A stretch of 64,000 bases of DNA from Halalkalibacillus sediminis (GCF_002844535.1 NZ_PJNH01000001.1:682001-746000), one strand, 5' to 3'. Counted from the stretch's first letter, positions 53,017 to 62,626 are shown. Translations and numbers: made by a program. The notes: generated by a model from the letters alone, not told the origin.

Positions 53017-54195
53017 CTATTTAATTTCGTTTAAAAAGCTTTTGCCTATTTCAGGTTCTTCAACATCGAAGTTCTCTGCTACGGTAGCGCCGATATCGGC
53101 AAAAGTTTCTCTTAGCGGTAAGCTTTTACCTTCATCAATACCCTTGTGATATGCGATTAAAGGTACATATTCTCTTGTATGATCAGTTCCATGGTGTATC
53201 GGGTCGTTTCCATGGTCTGCTGTAATAATTAATAAGTCATCATCTTTTAATTTATTGAGAACCTCTGGCAATCTTTGATCAAATTGCTCTAATGCTTCCC
53301 CATATCCTTGTGGGTCTCTGCGGTGACCGAACTTTGCATCGAAGTCTACTAAATTCAAAAAGTTAAGTCCTTTGAAAGACTGATCCATCGACTTAACAAG
53401 TTTGTCCATACCATCGTCATTACTGTCTGTACGAATCGCTTCTGTCACGCCTTCTCCATCATAAATATCGGAAATCTTACCTAAAGCAACCACATCATTA
53501 CCGTTATCTTTTAAAGAGTTCATAACCGTGCGTCCGAATGGTTTTAGTGCGTAGTCATGGCGGTTAGAAGTTCTTTCGAAAGCCCCAGGCTCTCCAACGA
53601 AAGGACGTGCAATTACACGCCCGATCATGTAAGGATCATCAAGAGTTAACTCTCTGGCGGTTTCACAGATTTCATATAGTTCTTCTATAGGTACGATATC
53701 CTCATGAGCTGCAATTTGTAATACAGAATCAGCAGAAGTATAGACGATTAACGATCCAGTCGCCATGTGTTCTTCTCCTAATTCATCTAAAATAGCTGTT
53801 CCTGAAGCTGGTTTATTACCAATCACTTTACGACCAGTCTTTTCTTCTAATTGTTGAACCAATGCATCCGGAAAACCATCTGGAAAAGTTCTGAAAGGCT
53901 TAGTGATATGAAGGCCCATGATTTCCCAATGCCCCGTCATCGTGTCTTTACCTACAGATGCTTCTTGCATTTTTGTATAATGTGCCATTGGCTTCTCTGC
54001 TGCCTTGATCCCTTCTACTTCACGGATATTCCCAAGTCCAAGCTTCGCCATATTAGGCATGTTCAATCCTTGCATATGTTCAGCGATATGACCCAGAGTG
54101 TCAGCACCAATATCATTGAACGCTTTTGCGTCAGGTGCTTCACCAATTCCTACTGAATCCATCACGATTAAAAATACTCGATTAAATGGTGCCAT
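53017..54195 (-). CDS. deoB: Phosphopentomutase
   Basis: Interconverts ribose-1-phosphate and ribose-5-phosphate, linking nucleoside phosphorolysis to central metabolism. Alkaline-phosphatase fold with metal sites in [22 protein letters not shown] (catalytic Thr), TADHGND and HTREYVPL. 392 aa. GGAGGG lies before the ATG. First of the deoB-punA-pdp salvage operon, downstream of xerD. The B. subtilis name is drm. Confidence 0.96.
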   Translation of the reverse strand: MAPFNRVFLIVMDSVGIGEAPDAKAFNDIGADTLGHIAEHMQGLNMPNMAKLGLGNIREVEGIKAAEKPMAHYTKMQEASVGKDTMTGHWEIMGLHITKPFRTFPDGFPDALVQQLEEKTGRKVIGNKPASGTAILDELGEEHMATGSLIVYTSADSVLQIAAHEDIVPIEELYEICETARELTLDDPYMIGRVIARPFVGEPGAFERTSNRHDYALKPFGRTVMNSLKDNGNDVVALGKISDIYDGEGVTEAIRTDSNDDGMDKLVKSMDQSFKGLNFLNLVDFDAKFGHRRDPQGYGEALEQFDQRLPEVLNKLKDDDLLIITADHGNDPIHHGTDHTREYVPLIAYHKGIDEGKSLPLRETFADIGATVAENFDVEEPEIGKSFLNEIK

Positions 54196-54260
54196 ATTAA
54201 TCCCTCCAACATATTCATTCTTCTTTCATCTTAAACGATTGCGTTAAAAATATAACATAA

Positions 54261-55148
54261 TTATGCTCGCGGATGGTAGTTTTGATAGATATCTTTTAGA
54301 CGTGTTTTTGTAATATGAGTATAGATTTGTGTCGTTGAAATGTCTGCGTGACCTAACATCTCTTGTACAGCCCTTAAGTCCGCTCCATTTTCCAATAAAT
54401 GAGTTGCAAATGAATGACGCAGAGTATGAGGTGTTAGTTCTTTATTAACTCCTTTTTCCTGTGCGATCTTCTTTAAAACTTTCCAAAAGCCTTGTCTAGT
54501 CATTGCAGTTCCTCTATGGTTTAAAAACAGGGCATTTGTCGACTGTTTTTTCAACAGAGAAGGACGAGCGTATTCTACATAGTTCTCAATCGCTTGCTGT
54601 GCCTGGCTTCCAAGAGGAACGATCCTCTCTTTTCCACCTTTTCCTGTAATTCGAACGAATCCCATCATTAAATGAAGATCGTTCAACTCCAATGAAAGTA
54701 ATTCAGTTATTCTAAGACCTGTTGCATAAAGTGTCTCTAGCATGGCTTTATTTCGCATAGTAATTGGTTCTTCACCTGGCAAATCAAACAATACCTCAAC
54801 CTCTTGACTAGAAAGGACTTTAGGTAATTTCCTCTCTTGTTTTGGAGACTGGATATGAAGAGAAGCATCATGCGAGAGATTATATTCCCTAATTAAAAAT
54901 TGGTGGAAGGAACGAATAGTAGAAATAAGACGAGCATTACTAGATGGGGCACGACCTTCTTTGACACGTTCATTAAGGAACTTTCTAATATGGTGTCGAT
55001 CGATTTGTTCAAGTTCACGTATCGCTTCTTTATTTGTTAGGTAGTCTGCATATTGATTCAAATCCCTTTTATAAGATTGAATAGAATTCTCAGACAACCC
55101 TTTTTCAACAGTTAAATAATGAAGAAAATCTTGTATCGCATCTTTCAT
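54261..55148 (-). CDS. xerD: Site-specific tyrosine recombinase XerD
   Basis: Resolves chromosome dimers at dif together with CodV/XerC. N-terminal SAM-like domain 1-100; catalytic residues in ATGLRITEL (Arg146), TGKGGKERI (Lys), HTLRHSFATH (His, Arg), GHADIST (His) and QIYTHI (Tyr). 295 aa. Also called ripX in B. subtilis. GGAGAG lies before the ATG. Located between deoB and fur as expected. Confidence 0.95.
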   Translation of the reverse strand: MKDAIQDFLHYLTVEKGLSENSIQSYKRDLNQYADYLTNKEAIRELEQIDRHHIRKFLNERVKEGRAPSSNARLISTIRSFHQFLIREYNLSHDASLHIQSPKQERKLPKVLSSQEVEVLFDLPGEEPITMRNKAMLETLYATGLRITELLSLELNDLHLMMGFVRITGKGGKERIVPLGSQAQQAIENYVEYARPSLLKKQSTNALFLNHRGTAMTRQGFWKVLKKIAQEKGVNKELTPHTLRHSFATHLLENGADLRAVQEMLGHADISTTQIYTHITKTRLKDIYQNYHPRA

Positions 55149-55195
55149 CTCAGCATCTCTCCATTTTGATAGATTAAATTGAACATAAACAAAAA

Positions 55196-55222
55196 AACCT
55201 TTCTCTTTAGAGGAAAAAGGTT
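55196..55222 (-). terminator. Terminator of fur
   Basis: An imperfect stem (AACCTTT with AAAGGTT plus inner CTCT with AGAG and a 3-base bulge), 11 bases past fur, followed on the minus strand by a T-rich tract. Confidence 0.8.
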
Positions 55223-55232
55223 GTAGTATGTA

Positions 55233-55679
55233 TCATTCACTTTTCTTCTGACATTTACTGCAGATGCCATGGAAGGTCAATCTGTGATCCTTCACTTTGA
55301 ATTGCCAATCTCTTTCAACAATTTTCTCAACATCTCCAAGTAAATCTTCATCGATTTCTTGAACAGTCCCACACTCAATACACACTAAGTGATGGTGAAA
55401 GTGCTCAGCACCCTCTTTTCGTAAATCATATCTAGACACGCCATCACCGAAATTGATTTTGTCTACTACTTTTAATTCTGATAATAATTCTAAAGTGCGA
55501 TAAACTGTTGCGAGACCAATTTCTGGTGATTTCTCTTTGACGAGGAGGTAAACGTCTTCCGCACTCAAATGGTCTTCTTCATGTTCAAGTAGAACACGAA
55601 CTGTGGCTTCGCGCTGTGGTGTCAATTTGTAACTTTGTGAATGAAGTTGTGTTTTAATACGTTCAATGCGGTTTTCCAC
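55233..55679 (-). CDS. fur: Ferric uptake regulator Fur
   Basis: Iron-responsive repressor. N-terminal winged helix (LTPQREATVRVLL to ATVYRTLELL) and C-terminal dimerisation domain with metal ligands in EHFHHHLVCIECG and a second CxxC (CSKC). The HHH and GLATVYRTL patterns and locus fit Fur rather than PerR or Zur. Start is GTG 55679, eight bases after AGGGGG. 148 aa. The promoter overlaps Fur/PerR-type boxes (55708-55757). Confidence 0.93.
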   Translation of the reverse strand: MENRIERIKTQLHSQSYKLTPQREATVRVLLEHEEDHLSAEDVYLLVKEKSPEIGLATVYRTLELLSELKVVDKINFGDGVSRYDLRKEGAEHFHHHLVCIECGTVQEIDEDLLGDVEKIVERDWQFKVKDHRLTFHGICSKCQKKSE

Positions 55680-55707
55680 TAGTTGATCCCCCTCTCAATC
55701 AGTACAA

Positions 55708-55722
55708 ATATAATTATAATCA
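55708..55722. promoter_or_regulatory. Fur/PerR-type box over the fur -10
   Basis: ATATAATTATAATCA matches both the Fur (TGATAATNATTATCA) and PerR (TTATAATNATTATAA) 7-1-7 consensus at 12 of 15. It covers the -10 hexamer. Confidence 0.45.
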
Positions 55723-55741
55723 AGGGGGTATTTTGTGTCAA
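55713..55741 (-). promoter_or_regulatory. Consensus SigA promoter of fur
   Basis: Minus-strand TTGACA (55736-55741), 17-base spacer, TATAAT (55713-55718): both hexamers are exact. The strength suggests that control is by repression. Confidence 0.9.
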
Positions 55742-55742
55742 A

Positions 55743-55757
55743 TTATAATAATTACAA
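55743..55757. promoter_or_regulatory. PerR box next to the fur -35
   Basis: TTATAATAATTACAA matches the PerR consensus TTATAATNATTATAA at 14 of 15. It abuts the -35. PerR regulation of fur is known in B. subtilis. Confidence 0.65.
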
Positions 55758-55782
55758 TTAACTCTTTATATTTATTTTAAAT

Positions 55783-55797
55783 TAATAATGATTATAA
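55783..55797. promoter_or_regulatory. Second PerR-type box upstream of fur
   Basis: TAATAATGATTATAA matches the PerR consensus at 14 of 15 and the Fur consensus at 13 of 15. It overlaps the spoIIM stop codon, about 40 bases upstream of the fur -35. Confidence 0.5.
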
Positions 55798-56418
55798 CAA
55801 GCGTTCCATTGCCATTGAAGATATATATACTTCAATCAAAGAACCTACAATCACAAGAGCTAATGCTATAACAAAACTTTTAAAGTAAAGACTAATCGCT
55901 TCTCCTATTGTGTATGGACTCCGCTTCTTTAGGAAGAGCATTTGAAGAACATAGACAGAAAAGATCATGCTACTAGCAACTACCAGCAAATATGCAGGGA
56001 CAATGAATAGATTCTGTGGTGCGATCGCTGTGATGGATAAAAGTAAACCTTGTCCTGATAACTGGTTAACCAAAAACCCTACTGTGAATCCTATTACTAC
56101 ACCTTTCAGAAACAATAGAAACCATACTATAGGTAACCCAACTACTGACAAGCCAAAGAAAAATAAGAAACTGATATATTTTCCGTGTGAAGTAATTGAA
56201 GACAGCAGATCGTTCTGCGCTTTACCGACTTGTTCATCCGCAGACGAATACAAATACTGTTCGACGAAAAATAATAAATCCTGCCTTTGAACAAAACTTA
56301 AACTTCCAACAATATTTGCTCCGAAAATGACACCAATCACGAACAAAACAAACAAGAATACATATAAACTGAAATAAGGCTCAGAAGTATAGGGAGAACC
56401 TTTCAACCAACGTTTCAT
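55792..56418 (-). CDS. spoIIM: Stage II sporulation protein M
   Basis: Mother-cell membrane protein of the SpoIID-M-P engulfment machine, needed for septal peptidoglycan thinning. About five transmembrane helices, first near residues 15-40, with the conserved FLFFFGLSVVGLPIVWFLLF region (quoted at 20) and ITAIAPQNLF. ATG 56418 follows GGAGGAG at six bases, giving 208 aa. Single gene upstream of fur, as in B. subtilis. Confidence 0.93.
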   Translation of the reverse strand: MKRWLKGSPYTSEPYFSLYVFLFVLFVIGVIFGANIVGSLSFVQRQDLLFFVEQYLYSSADEQVGKAQNDLLSSITSHGKYISFLFFFGLSVVGLPIVWFLLFLKGVVIGFTVGFLVNQLSGQGLLLSITAIAPQNLFIVPAYLLVVASSMIFSVYVLQMLFLKKRSPYTIGEAISLYFKSFVIALALVIVGSLIEVYISSMAMERLL

Positions 56419-56507
56419 CTTACGCTCCTCCAATCAACTCTACTCTATTTAATCTTATGAGATAGATTAGAAGATAGAACTGATTGATTCACGTTATTTT
56501 CATTTGG

Positions 56508-57065
56508 CTAATCGATACCATAATTCAATTGATCAAGCAGCAAGTAGTATATGGCATGAATCGTTTTTGCATCATGAATTCTCTCTTGTTTGATCATCTG
56601 TTTGGCTTCTTCTAGAGTGACTTCCACTAAATCTACAAACTCATCTTCATCACCGTCTAAACGATTTTCTGAAAGTTTCAAGCCCTTAGCTTCATAAACA
56701 TACAACTTCTCATCCGCAAATCCCGGGGAAGTATAATAAGACACAACAAAAGACAGTTCATCCGCTTCATATCCAGTTTCTTCAGCTAACTCTCTTTTTG
56801 CTGTTTCTTCTGGATTCTCTCCTGCTTCTAATTTACCAGCAGGTATCTCAATGATGCTTTTTTCTAGCGGCTTACGGTATTGTTCAACCATGATGACTTT
56901 TCCTTCATCTGTACGAGCAATGATAGCCACTGCTCCAGGGTGCTTAACCAACTCTCTCTTTGAAGTTTTCCCATTAGGTAATTCAACATCATCCACTTGC
57001 AGGTCAATTACTTTCCCTTTAAATATTGACTCTGTTTTAATAGTTTTCTCTTCAAATCTCTTCAT
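56508..57065 (-). CDS. nudF: ADP-ribose pyrophosphatase
   Basis: Nudix hydrolase that cleaves ADP-ribose to AMP and ribose-5-phosphate. The full Nudix box runs from GKLEAGENPEETAKREL to AEETGYE (about residues 77-100), preceded by EIPA. ATG 57065 follows GAAGGGAG at ten bases and gives 185 aa, the B. subtilis length. It lies upstream of spoIIM as expected and is divergent from the aldo/keto reductase gene. Confidence 0.94.
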   Translation of the reverse strand: MKRFEEKTIKTESIFKGKVIDLQVDDVELPNGKTSKRELVKHPGAVAIIARTDEGKVIMVEQYRKPLEKSIIEIPAGKLEAGENPEETAKRELAEETGYEADELSFVVSYYTSPGFADEKLYVYEAKGLKLSENRLDGDEDEFVDLVEVTLEEAKQMIKQERIHDAKTIHAIYYLLLDQLNYGID

Positions 57066-57111
57066 CAATTATAAACTCCCTTCTCTGTTTTATTTTATCA
57101 TTTAAAAGGTA

Positions 57112-57141
57112 TTGTTTGTTTAGATAGCTTTAGTCTATATA
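57112..57141 (+). promoter_or_regulatory. Candidate promoter of the aldo/keto reductase gene
   Basis: TTGTTT (57112-57117), 18-base spacer, TATATA (57136-57141), 25 bases before the start codon. Confidence 0.4.
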
Positions 57142-57165
57142 AAATAGTAGTGAAGGAGTGTTTAA

Positions 57166-58092
57166 ATGAAAACTAGAAAGCTTGGTCATTCCAATATGGA
57201 ATTGACTGAAATAGGTCTCGGTTGTATGAATCTTGGGACAAACGAAGCAAATGCGAAAGAAGTTATCGATGCTGCTATCGATCAGGGTATTAATTACTTA
57301 GATACTGCGGATTTATATGATTTCGGAACAAATGAAAAACTAGTAGGAAACGCGATTAAGGGGAAACGTGACGATTTGATCATCGGTACCAAAGGAGGCA
57401 ATCATTTCGAAGAAGGTAAGGATGACTGGTATTGGGATCCTTCCAAAAAATATTTAAAAGAAGCCATTAAAAATAGCTTACTGCGTTTAGGTTTAGACTA
57501 TGTAGATTTATATCAATTACATGGCGGAACGATAGAGGATCCTATCGACGAAGTGATCGAAACTTTTGAAGAGTTACAACAAGAGGGCTTAGTAAAACAC
57601 TTCGGCATTTCCTCCATCCGTCCAAATGTCATACAAGCATTCACAGAACGATCGAATATCACTAGTGTCATGATGCAGTACAGTGTACTAGACAGACGTC
57701 CTGAGGAAAAAATGTTGAACTTATTGGATTCAAATAACATCAATGTCTTGGCTCGTGGTGTACTTGGCAAAGGCATGCTTACCGATCGAGGATTAGAACA
57801 GTGGGAGAAAAAAGGGCAAGAAGGATTTCTTGATTACCAACCACAAGAGCTTAAAAACTTCATTCAAGAGTATCAAAATATAGCGAAGCAATTTAATCGT
57901 ACGCCTCAGTCTTTAGCAATTGGTTATGCTCTCAACCATCATGCGATAGGAAGTATCATATTAGGCGCTAGTAAACCTGAACAAGTCATTGAAAATGTTC
58001 GCGCCTACGATGAAGCTGTTTATAATCATGAGCTATTTGAGTTGCTTAACGAAATATCCAAAGAGAATTTTTACGATAAGCACCGAGAATAA
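57166..58092 (+). CDS. yqkF: Aldo/keto reductase (YqkF-like)
   Basis: NADPH-dependent oxidoreductase with a TIM-barrel fold, 308 aa. LDTADLYDFGTNE holds the catalytic Asp and Tyr, IGTKGGNHF the Lys, and YQLHGG the His. IILGASKPEQV near the end binds cofactor. Substrate unknown. GAAGGAG lies before the ATG. Located next to nudF as yqkF is in B. subtilis. Confidence 0.88.
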   Translation: MKTRKLGHSNMELTEIGLGCMNLGTNEANAKEVIDAAIDQGINYLDTADLYDFGTNEKLVGNAIKGKRDDLIIGTKGGNHFEEGKDDWYWDPSKKYLKEAIKNSLLRLGLDYVDLYQLHGGTIEDPIDEVIETFEELQQEGLVKHFGISSIRPNVIQAFTERSNITSVMMQYSVLDRRPEEKMLNLLDSNNINVLARGVLGKGMLTDRGLEQWEKKGQEGFLDYQPQELKNFIQEYQNIAKQFNRTPQSLAIGYALNHHAIGSIILGASKPEQVIENVRAYDEAVYNHELFELLNEISKENFYDKHRE

Positions 58093-58111
58093 ATACGTTT
58101 TAATATAAAAT

Positions 58112-58139
58112 AAGGAGCCACCGAAATCGATGGCTCCTT
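58112..58139. terminator. Terminator between the aldo/keto reductase and hydrolase genes
   Basis: A 12-bp stem with one mismatch (AAGGAGCCACCG against CGATGGCTCCTT) and 4-base loop between convergent genes; the T-tract is better on the minus strand. Confidence 0.82.
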
Positions 58140-58141
58140 GT

Positions 58142-59110
58142 TTATGCATAACAGCTGGTTGATTCAAATGTTATTACATTATCTTTCCTTACTTCAACTA
58201 TTTCTCCAACACTCTGAAGATAATCAAGTTGACCGACTGTCTCCGACATTGTGAGGCCAAACTGTTTTTCATAATGTTTAGGAAATAAAAATTTACATAT
58301 TTCAAAAGGTGTAGCACTATTATTTTTGATGAAATCCAATACTTTGTAGGCCCTTTTCTCTTGTTTCAGGATTCGGTCATCGATCAGTGCTCGATACTCT
58401 CTTAATACCTCTCCATGGCCTGGAAGTATTTCAGTAATATCATAATCCTTCAATTTCAACATCGATTGCCTGTAATCTAACAATGGTCTAGGTCTTTCAA
58501 TACCCTTATCGCTAGGAGGCTCAAGTAAAGGGTTGGATGATATATGTTTTATTATGTGATCTCCACCAATCAAGATGCCTGATTCATGGTCGAAAAAAGA
58601 TAGGTGACTCTGAGCATGACCTGGGGTCTCTAAAACTTCAATCGATGGTAATCCTTCAATTTTCTGACCTTCAAGCAGTTCATCAGTCAGTGCAGACTTA
58701 AATACGAAATTCGAATAGTTTGCGGTAGATTTTTCGATTTCCCGATATGCTTCAGGAACCCCCCAGTCATCATACAACTGGTTAAAGAAATCTATATACA
58801 TCTTAAAGTATCTTTCATCTTTTGTTAGCCAATTATTTACGTAGGGATGGCCATAGACTCTCTTTACATTAGTGAATTTACCAACTAAACCGATGTGATC
58901 TGGATGGTGGTGTGTCAACACGATTTCATCTACGTCTTCTGGTTTCAAACTGAGCTCTTTCAGTTGATCTTTAAGCGATTCCCAAGCCTTTTCAGTATAA
59001 ACCCCCGCATCAAATAATGTGACACGGTCCCCAACATGCAAATACGCGTGCACATCTCCAACAGCAAAGGGTGTTGGTAAAGTAAGTTGGTGAATATTTT
59101 GTGCTTTCAT
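58142..59110 (-). CDS. Metallo-beta-lactamase-fold hydrolase (YqjP-like)
   Basis: Predicted Zn-dependent hydrolase, 322 aa. HHHPDH near residue 77 and later His/Asp ligands in TPGHAQSHLS, GGDHIIKH and LPGHGE fit the glyoxalase II/beta-lactamase fold, followed by a C-terminal winged-helix-like tail. Similar to B. subtilis YqjP by my recollection. Substrate unknown. ATG 59110 follows GGAGG at six bases; the frame is open 11 codons further. Confidence 0.83.
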   Translation of the reverse strand: MKAQNIHQLTLPTPFAVGDVHAYLHVGDRVTLFDAGVYTEKAWESLKDQLKELSLKPEDVDEIVLTHHHPDHIGLVGKFTNVKRVYGHPYVNNWLTKDERYFKMYIDFFNQLYDDWGVPEAYREIEKSTANYSNFVFKSALTDELLEGQKIEGLPSIEVLETPGHAQSHLSFFDHESGILIGGDHIIKHISSNPLLEPPSDKGIERPRPLLDYRQSMLKLKDYDITEILPGHGEVLREYRALIDDRILKQEKRAYKVLDFIKNNSATPFEICKFLFPKHYEKQFGLTMSETVGQLDYLQSVGEIVEVRKDNVITFESTSCYA

Positions 59111-59185
59111 TATATGCCTCCAAAAAAATGAATCATTATTCAATTTATTATACTACAAAAGTATTGTACCTTCCACACTATATTA

Positions 59186-60805
59186 TTACTCCTTAAAAGT
59201 AGTTTTGATCGTTCTTTCTAGAATTTTTGGCAATTGTTCGAAACTGTAGTTGATTTCTAAGCGTTCAGTCCACTGGTGTGCATCTTTACCATAAGGGCCG
59301 ATATTCAACGTAGGTACTATTAAACGGTCTCCCTTTATAACCATATTGGCGAGCCCAGCTTTTTCTAAGGGCATATTTTCAGTAAGCGATTGGATTTGGT
59401 CAGATGTTTGATTACTTTCTCCAACAAAACTCAAATCTGATAGGCCTGAAAAATAAGACAAAACCTCAGGTGAACGTTCATGCTCTTTTTCCGTATAGTC
59501 CGAAACATCATTCAAAATATTTTTTATCATACTATGATGTTGACTAGTAACAGCAGGATAAAACGGTGGGCTGAAAAATAGAACAATCATCGGAGCAAGG
59601 TCTTTACAAAGATAAGCCAAATCTTGAGTCAAAACGGTTGAGAAATCGCGATCTCCCCCACTACGATCGTGTATAAGCAACCTTTGTCTTCGTTGTACCT
59701 CTTCGGCCCCGTGTCTTTCTACAGCCGCTTCGTATAACATGTCATAATCCATTACAGAAATAGTATAAGTAGATTCATCTAACTGATATTCGTCTTTATA
59801 AAAGATAGAAGCTTTCTCTCTCATATGTTGTTCTACATGTGACTTCGTTTTATTCATAACGTCAAAAAGCTTTTTTCGAATGTCGTCGATCGTTTGTTCC
59901 ATATAAAAGACGTTGTACATAGAAACGGCAGTTAAAGGAGTTTGGACAGAATACTGATCTTTCAAATCACGATTCATCAAGCTGACCGGAGGAGGCGTTA
60001 TTTGATTCTCTACTTCTTCTATGAACAATTCATTTAATTCTAAATGCTCATTTAAATAACTTGTTATTAAATTAGCGTTCAATCCGTGGAAAGGCTCACC
60101 TACGTGAGTCTCTTTTCCATAGCAAAAGAAACCAGGTAGTAATTTACCAAGAGACCCCGTGTAAAAATAAGTTTGCTCATCACCTGGATATTGACGGAAC
60201 ATTGGTTCACAGTTCAAACAGAGTTTATAATCTAAATCGTATTCAGCTTGAATCTTCTTTAATTCTTCCACAGCTTCGATCATCCCTATGGAATTAGCTT
60301 CTTCATCAGGAACGACCAACTGAAGAATATTCCCATCCCACTCACCATTCATCGCTTTTTCAAGCATTGATAGTTGGAGCGCGGTACCTGCTTTCATGTC
60401 CATGGTGCCTCTTCCGAACAACCACTCGCCTGTTTTCAAATCTCTCTTGATCTCTTCTGGTAAATTAGAAAAGTCCTTAACAAACTCCTCAGTAAGTTCT
60501 TTTACACGAAATGCAGACGGTTTTAAAGATCCATAATCGTCAACATCCACAACATCTATATGACTAACAAGAATAATTGTTTGCTTAACTTCAGGTTTTT
60601 TAACTAATGCTGTAAGAAATTGTCTCCCATCTTCAATGGGCCTCCTTCTTAGATGGTCAGGGTGTTCATTGAAATAATCTCTCTCTTGTAGAAGCTGATA
60701 GATATAATCCACGATTGCAATTTCATCTTCACTACCAGTAACACTCTTAAATGAAACCAATTGATCCAATAATCTGACTAATTCTGCTTTTGTTTGCCAT
60801 TTCAT
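59186..60805 (-). CDS. rocB: M20-family peptidase RocB
   Basis: Protein of the arginine utilisation group in B. subtilis, built like an M20/M25/M40 metallopeptidase: HIDVVD near residue 83, GRGTMDMKAG and VPDEEANSIG hold metal ligands. 539 aa, the long RocB form. The exact reaction is not established. No other roc genes lie in the window apart from gudB. GGGAG lies before the ATG. Confidence 0.85.
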   Translation of the reverse strand: MKWQTKAELVRLLDQLVSFKSVTGSEDEIAIVDYIYQLLQERDYFNEHPDHLRRRPIEDGRQFLTALVKKPEVKQTIILVSHIDVVDVDDYGSLKPSAFRVKELTEEFVKDFSNLPEEIKRDLKTGEWLFGRGTMDMKAGTALQLSMLEKAMNGEWDGNILQLVVPDEEANSIGMIEAVEELKKIQAEYDLDYKLCLNCEPMFRQYPGDEQTYFYTGSLGKLLPGFFCYGKETHVGEPFHGLNANLITSYLNEHLELNELFIEEVENQITPPPVSLMNRDLKDQYSVQTPLTAVSMYNVFYMEQTIDDIRKKLFDVMNKTKSHVEQHMREKASIFYKDEYQLDESTYTISVMDYDMLYEAAVERHGAEEVQRRQRLLIHDRSGGDRDFSTVLTQDLAYLCKDLAPMIVLFFSPPFYPAVTSQHHSMIKNILNDVSDYTEKEHERSPEVLSYFSGLSDLSFVGESNQTSDQIQSLTENMPLEKAGLANMVIKGDRLIVPTLNIGPYGKDAHQWTERLEINYSFEQLPKILERTIKTTFKE

Positions 60806-60911
60806 CTATAAACAACTCCCTAAGAAAATTGATAAACCCTGTTAATTCGCATGTTTAGTTGACTTTTTTTAGTATATACACCACAATCATAACAGAGAAT
60901 TGAAAGAGGTG

Positions 60912-61640
60912 TTGATCATTCGACCGAAGATTTTCGCACATCGAGGCGCGAGTAGATATGCTCCAGAAAATACCTTTCCAGCATTTGAATTGGCATATGA
61001 ACTAGGAGCAGATGGAATCGAGCTTGATGTTCAATTATCAAAAGATCAAATACCCGTTATCATACATGATGAAAATTTAAGAAGAACAACTAACGGAAGT
61101 GGTTTTGTACAAGACTATACCTTCGAAGAGTTGAGTCAATTTGATGCAGGTAGTTGGTTTTCAAAACATTACCAGAGTACAAAGATCCCTTCATTAGAAC
61201 AGTTCTTACGATGGGTCGAACCGAAAAATTTGATAGTAAACATCGAATTAAAGACGAATGTTTTAGAATATCAGGGTATAGAAGAAATAATAGACGGACT
61301 TATCAATCAATTCAACTTATCAGATCGAACAATTGTTTCAAGTTTTAATGATGCGACAATCAGGAATTTAAGAAATATAAATGAAGACCTAACACTGGCA
61401 TGGCTTACTAAAAAAAGATGGAGAGACATTACCCAGCTATTAAAAGATATTGGAGCTAATGATATTCACATCAAAAGCACTCTCCTCCCATCAGGTATGA
61501 GGAAATCTATACAGGAACATGAAATTCCGTTTCGTGTGTATACGGTAAATAGACCGATTACAATGAGAAAGTGCTGGCAATTAGGAGCAGATGGTATTGT
61601 TACAGATGTTCCCGATATTGCAAAAAAGACTTTACAATAA
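60912..61640 (+). CDS. Glycerophosphodiester phosphodiesterase
   Basis: Cytoplasmic GDPD-family enzyme that cleaves glycerophosphodiesters to glycerol-3-phosphate. IFAHRGASRYAPENT and GIELDVQLSKD and PVIIHDE carry the catalytic His, Glu and Asp residues. About 242 aa, no signal peptide. The start is uncertain: GAGGTG is followed at once by TTG (60912), and at the best distance by ATT (60918), while TTG 60900 lies before it. Its 3' end is about 50 bases from rnz. Confidence 0.88.
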   Translation: MIIRPKIFAHRGASRYAPENTFPAFELAYELGADGIELDVQLSKDQIPVIIHDENLRRTTNGSGFVQDYTFEELSQFDAGSWFSKHYQSTKIPSLEQFLRWVEPKNLIVNIELKTNVLEYQGIEEIIDGLINQFNLSDRTIVSSFNDATIRNLRNINEDLTLAWLTKKRWRDITQLLKDIGANDIHIKSTLLPSGMRKSIQEHEIPFRVYTVNRPITMRKCWQLGADGIVTDVPDIAKKTLQ

Positions 61641-61693
61641 AATTATATGAAAATCTCAGGATGATAAGTGTCCATCATTTAGGAGGCAAGACA

Positions 61694-62611
61694 TTGGAAC
61701 TCGAATTTTTAGGGACGGGCTCCGGCGTACCGTCTAAAATTAGAAATGTCTCATCTATAGCACTTAAAATGTTACAAGAACGAGATGAGGTTTGGTTGTT
61801 CGATTGTGGTGAAGCCACTCAACATCAACTATTGAGTTCTACAATCAAACCACGGAAAATCTCAAAAATATTCATCACGCATATGCATGGTGATCATATC
61901 TTTGGTCTGCCTGGTCTACTAAGTAGTCGTTCTTTCCAAAATGGCACAGAGTCTATCCAAATATTCGGTCCAAAAGGCTTGAAAAAATTCTTAGAAACAT
62001 CATTAGAGACAAGTCATACTAGACTTAAATATGATATCGAGTTCGTGGAATTGAACGAAGGTATGATTTTCGAAGATGAACATCTTTCGGTTTCATGCTT
62101 TACATTAATCCATGGTGTCCCTTCCTATGGTTTTGTCATTCAAGAAAGAGATTCCATCGGTCACCTGTTACCTGAAAAGTTGAAAGAGAAAGGTATACAT
62201 CCAGGACCGATTTATCAAGAAATCAAAAAACAAGAAGTCACTGTATTACCTGATGGTACTCACGTTCACCGAGATGAAGTCACTGGTCCTCCTATAAAAG
62301 GCCGAAAAATCGTAATTTGTGGAGACACTAAACCTACAAAAGATATCGTCCAACAAGCTAAAGATGCAGATGTACTTGTTCACGAAGCAACTTTTACAAA
62401 TAAAGATCTCCAACTTGCAGAAGATTACAATCATTCAAGCAGTCACGAAGTAGTTCGCTTGGCCTCACTTGCTAACGTTAGCCAACTACTGTTGACTCAT
62501 TTATCCTCAAGATATAATCAATCAGATTTAGAACAAGAATTAAATCAACTGAAGAGTATTTTTCACTCAGTCCAATACGCATATGATTCATTTAAATACG
62601 AAGTAAAATAG
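61694..62611 (+). CDS. rnz: Ribonuclease Z
   Basis: Endonuclease that removes 3' trailers from tRNA precursors, especially those without encoded CCA. The zinc motif HMHGDH lies at residues 63-68, FLGTGSGVP at the start, LFDCGEATQHQL, GDTKPTKD and VHEATF follow. TTG 61694 is the start: AGGAGG lies seven bases upstream and the protein then begins MELEFLGTG, as in B. subtilis Rnz. 305 aa. Confidence 0.94.
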   Translation: MELEFLGTGSGVPSKIRNVSSIALKMLQERDEVWLFDCGEATQHQLLSSTIKPRKISKIFITHMHGDHIFGLPGLLSSRSFQNGTESIQIFGPKGLKKFLETSLETSHTRLKYDIEFVELNEGMIFEDEHLSVSCFTLIHGVPSYGFVIQERDSIGHLLPEKLKEKGIHPGPIYQEIKKQEVTVLPDGTHVHRDEVTGPPIKGRKIVICGDTKPTKDIVQQAKDADVLVHEATFTNKDLQLAEDYNHSSSHEVVRLASLANVSQLLLTHLSSRYNQSDLEQELNQLKSIFHSVQYAYDSFKYEVK

Positions 62612-62626
62612 TTAGGGGTGATCTTC

